Positions 60,790 to 64,000 of a DNA stretch of 64,000 nucleotides are shown in pieces. The DNA comes from Annona cherimola (lineage: Eukaryota; Streptophyta; Magnoliopsida; Magnoliales; Annonaceae). Every line of letters begins with the position of its first letter. Position 1 is the stretch's first letter. Position numbers and translations under genes: made by a program. The stretch covers positions 5,920,264 through 5,984,263 of the forward strand of contig CM059972.1 in NCBI GenBank assembly GCA_030490835.1. Reading direction: 5' to 3'. The notes under the pieces are model-generated. The model searched no databases. It saw only the letters and a program-made list of their open reading frames with translations, and was not told the DNA's origin.

Positions 60790-62990
60790 TCCCCAATTCA
60801 CCGAACTTTGGCGGTTGGAATCTCTTGGAAGTCACGAAGAAACCATCGTAGACGTTGATTCCCCCACGAAATCGTTGGCTGCCGATTCAATCTTTTTAAT
60901 ATAATATTATGTTTCTTCTGATTGGTGGTTTTTTTTTTTTTTTTTTTTTATAAAAATTTCTTTTTAATCTGTCGTCGCTATGTCCACAGATTGAACGAAC
61001 CTGGTTCTGGTAGCCGCAGAGGATTAGGCAGAAACAGAACAGGGTTTCCAATTTTTATCCTCGCTTTTGAAATGCACGAGCCCGTAGAAATTTTTTTACT
61101 GCTCTCCAGTTGTTCGAGAGAGGAGCGAGGGTATCCTTGTCGTAAAAGGGGCAGCGATTACGTACAAACGTCTTCTAAGAACCGAGTGGTAAACATGGTT
61201 GGTGTTGAGCTATTTTCCTGCACATTTTTTAGTAGATAATTTGACATTTTAACCAATTAACATCTTATTTTTTCATTTCACTCATATATTACATCATTTT
61301 CCTAGATAATTACTATATTCATTCCCCCTTTTCGCTATTATAATACATCATTTTTAATTTTTTTTTTTTAAATAATTTCTTCTCCATTTCTCCGTACCAA
61401 AAGTGCCTTGAGATACGTTTGGTGACATGGGAATGTGAGATCCACCTCTACATTTTTACACAAATGATTTAACATATTAACCATTTGAAAATTATACTTT
61501 TTTCAACTTTACTCGTGTATTTTAATGTAAACATCCTATTTATTCCAACCTTATTCATATCATATCATATTATATCACTCTTACGCTTTTCAAAATATTT
61601 TATTTTCAACTTTAGTATTTTACGACTCTAACCATATTACCAAAAATTCCATTAGTCTCCAAAGTATAAATGAATTTTTAAGCGTAATTTTATAAAACAT
61701 CAGCCATATACTATGTTTAATGCATTATATTTAGTTAGAAAAATAAAAATTACCATAAAATAATTATAATAAAGTCCAACTTGTATACAATTAAATTATA
61801 TAGACGTGGTTTCATGCAATCCTAAATGATTCCTGCATGGACAAGTGTTTTTTTTATTTTTCCATCTAATTAAGCAAATAATGCTAAATATGATTACTCA
61901 TTGATTATTAATCATTAGGGTGGGAAAAAATGGAATTAGGTGAAACTGCCATGTAAAAATAGGGGGGGGGGGGGAATTTTGTTAATTTACGATCCATGGT
62001 AGGCAATTAAAATCATTAATAAGAGAGAAAACTGTCGTGGGGGTTGGGACCAGTATCGTTGTCATTTTTCACGACAGTTGTCGGGGGCCCCAGGGAAACC
62101 GCCAAAATGTTCGCTTTTCGATGCGGTTTCGAGAGTCGTGAGGGGAGTGAGGGGAGTGAGAAAAGGAATGGATAAGGTCGGCACGTAAGACCTGAGACCC
62201 GACTGAATTTCGGACGTCTGAAATTGAAATGTCAACAGATAAGAGCGAAAAGCGCAACCGCCCCCCGCCAACTAATAAGTTGCGATTTTGGAGATCCAGA
62301 TCGCAGCTCGGTTTCGAGGCATCGGGGGAAAAAAAAAAGTTTTTTAATTTTTATATTTTTTATTGTCTGGCATGCACTTTACATTACTTTAAGGCATCCA
62401 ATTAGGCGCGTACGCGTGCTCCTGTCCTCTTCCGCGTACGCAACCTTATGCGGGAGACCGATCCGGTCTACGAAAACGAAAGGTGCGTGCATGCGGCAGA
62501 GGTTGTATCTGGGGGAAAAAGATTATTATAAGATAAATAAGGGGAATGATTAATTCTTTTTATCAAAATAAAAAATAAAAAAATAAAAAATAAAAAGGGG
62601 AATGATTAATAAAAGTATAAGTAATGAGGGAATTAAGCAAGTCATTCAGAATGACAGTTAAGGAAGGTTAGTTTTATATATCAAAGTGATGTATAATTTC
62701 AAACGCAACTCCTTTTAATTAATATGGTGCATCATACCACCCAAGTTGCATTCACTTATATCCGTCAGTCCAATCCTAATTTATTTTACTTTATTAAAAT
62801 TTCTATTCAATTTTGGTGTCAGAACTCCGACCTGCCGCGTTAAAAAAAAAAAAAAAAAAGTTGAGCCGGGCTCATGTTGATAATTTAGTTTAAAGTTCAA
62901 CAAGGTTTGTATTGTGTATTTTTAATCAGTTTTATACGGATATGATCAGATTACTGCAAGAAAACCTTTTTGTACAATCATATTGGTAAC
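60790..62990. other. Intergenic with GTTTGG-MITE-like pieces; no gene seen
   Basis: A T-run at 60929-60949. Segments 61235-61400 and 61430-61650 share TATTTAACATCT/ATCATATCATAT-type blocks with the GTTTGG MITEs but lack clean ends. GC-richer stretches at 60970-61200 and 62040-62480 hold only short frames without recognisable features, plus a G-run at about 61963. Confidence 0.4.
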
Positions 62991-62999
62991 ACAAGAAAA

Positions 63000-63140
63000 T
63001 ATAGGATACCCAGCTCTTAGTACATTTGGGTAGTTAAAACTTTTTAATTTTTTTATAAAAAATATTAAGCTAGATGTGTTTAGTTCACATAACAAGGTTT
63101 ATCATTTTTGGAATGTATATATTATTTGGATTTTTTATTA
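63000..63140. repeat. Half of a MULE-type MITE
   Basis: ATTAAGCTAGATGTGTTTAGTTCACATAACAAGGTTTATCATTTTTGGAATGTATAT follows the family's interior consensus (as at 12340-12440 and 28290-28370). Only one arm is present, next to the LINE-like remnant. Confidence 0.45.
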
Positions 63141-63239
63141 TTATTAATGGTATGTGTATTACCACTAACCAGAAAGAAAGTTGTCCATGTATGGTTGACA
63201 AACAATGAATTGGGGTGGGCATCCCCACCACATCATATA

Positions 63240-64000
63240 TGACTCAAAAATTTGGGTAGCAAAATTAGCGATAAAATGTGGGCATTCTTACTCTAAGCAT
63301 GTGGAGAAAACTGACTATTGGGATTCGATCTGTACGGGTCTGGATCTCTTGGATACGAATGCCAATAGTAGAGAAAATGGGGCATTTTTCCAGTTCTGGT
63401 TGTTTAATCTCCATCTCTGTTCCCCACGAAATATCAAACAGGACTGCCATAGCTTTCATGTTAAGTGAGTCAACAATGCTAGCTAAGTTCCAACTCTTAG
63501 CTGCTAGGAAGTAGCCATTCGAATTTCGAACTCCTCGAATTCTGCTTCCCATCCACATTGATTTTGAACCATCCAACTTTTGGTCTTTTCCAACTCGGTT
63601 GCATAGATCTATTCATTAGGCTTTGACCTCCTATCATTTGTACTTACTGCATATTGTCTTTGAAACCTTTACACCAATCAGCAAGATCTTCCACATTCGG
63701 GTTCTCACCATTCTCCCAAGCTTTGTTTCTAATGTGCCAAATCCTCCAGCAAAGGAGGATGAAGTCCCCCTGTCTATTATCCCGCACAATTGCTGCTCTT
63801 GGTGTCCATAAATTTCGATCGACCACAAACTTTCTTCTCTCTTGCACAATTTTCTTACAAAAGACAAAAAGATGGTTTGTGTCTTCACTTTTCTCCTTGT
63901 AAAATAAGCATATCATATCAACCAAGATTCCCCGTTGCATGAGATTCATATTTCTGGGGAGCGTGTTTCTCGGCAGCCTCCAACTGAACAACTGGATTTT
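63240..64000 (-). pseudogene. 3' part of a LINE (zinc-binding and RNase H-like regions)
   Basis: On the minus strand, entering from the right edge, a frame (63644-64000) reads like the zinc-binding domain that follows reverse transcriptase in plant LINEs: FSWRLPRNTLPRNMNLMQRGI, then a C...H...C pattern (ICLFYKEKSEDTNHLFVFC) and WRIWHIRNKAWE. After a gap, 63265-63590 contains RNase H-like sequence (KINVDG in one frame, RGVRNSNGYFLAAKSWNL in another), so the frame is shifted there. The reverse transcriptase itself would lie beyond 64000. It is likely a dead retroelement. Confidence 0.65.

Noticed and set aside
63203..63902. Plus-strand frames in the last kilobase
   Set aside because: They are antisense to the LINE-like coding sequence on the minus strand, which has the recognisable motifs.

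Overview
The window is nuclear DNA of a flowering plant. It shows long AT-rich intergenic stretches, GT-AG introns, plant-specific gene families and many plant-type transposon relics. The TOM40 N-terminus, as I remember the family, looks more like monocot proteins, but I do not name a species. Three plausible functional genes are visible, all on the minus strand: an intronless EIN3/EIL ethylene transcription factor (1664-3547), an 11-exon gene for the mitochondrial import pore TOM40 (41486-52935), and a chloroplast-type J-domain protein of the J20 class (60006-60599). They act in separate compartments and do not form a pathway.

The rest is mobile-element debris. Several elements can be bounded to the base by target-site duplications (TSDs). 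A 4.53-kb hAT element with a perfect 8-bp TSD (41756-46285) lies in the last TOM40 intron; its transposase is broken. A 1.46-kb Pack-MULE (32287-33745) carries an internal piece of a CYP94-type cytochrome P450 between long inverted repeats and is itself inserted in a fold-back MITE. A family of roughly 300-390-bp MULE-type MITEs with 9-bp TSDs occurs at 310-697, 12257-12628, 28223-28587 and 36885-37180, with a decayed copy at 29830-30194. Two copies of a tRNA-derived SINE lie 1 kb apart (35961-36244, 37319-37594). Other relics are a non-autonomous hAT (11119-12170), a MITE family with GTGTTTGG-type ends, a GCAACC-rich CACTA-like element (about 22120-25740), a decayed and rearranged endogenous pararetrovirus (about 55400-57120), and the 3' part of a LINE at the right edge.

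By region: 1-5.4 kb, EIN3/EIL with a long leader; 5.4-22 kb, gene-poor and MITE-rich; 22-26 kb, CACTA-like element; 26-38 kb, nested repeats, Pack-MULE and SINEs; 38-41.4 kb, no recognised gene; 41.5-53.2 kb, TOM40 with the intronic hAT; 53-60 kb, fold-back repeats and viral relic; 60-60.8 kb, J20 gene; 60.8-64 kb, repeats and LINE. I saw no CRISPR array, rRNA or credible intact tRNA gene. The most notable points are the hAT separating the TOM40 exon that holds the beta-signal from the rest of the gene, a 3 x 108-bp tandem repeat that copied a TOM40 splice donor, the nested Pack-MULE, and a near-perfect hairpin at 15684-15802.
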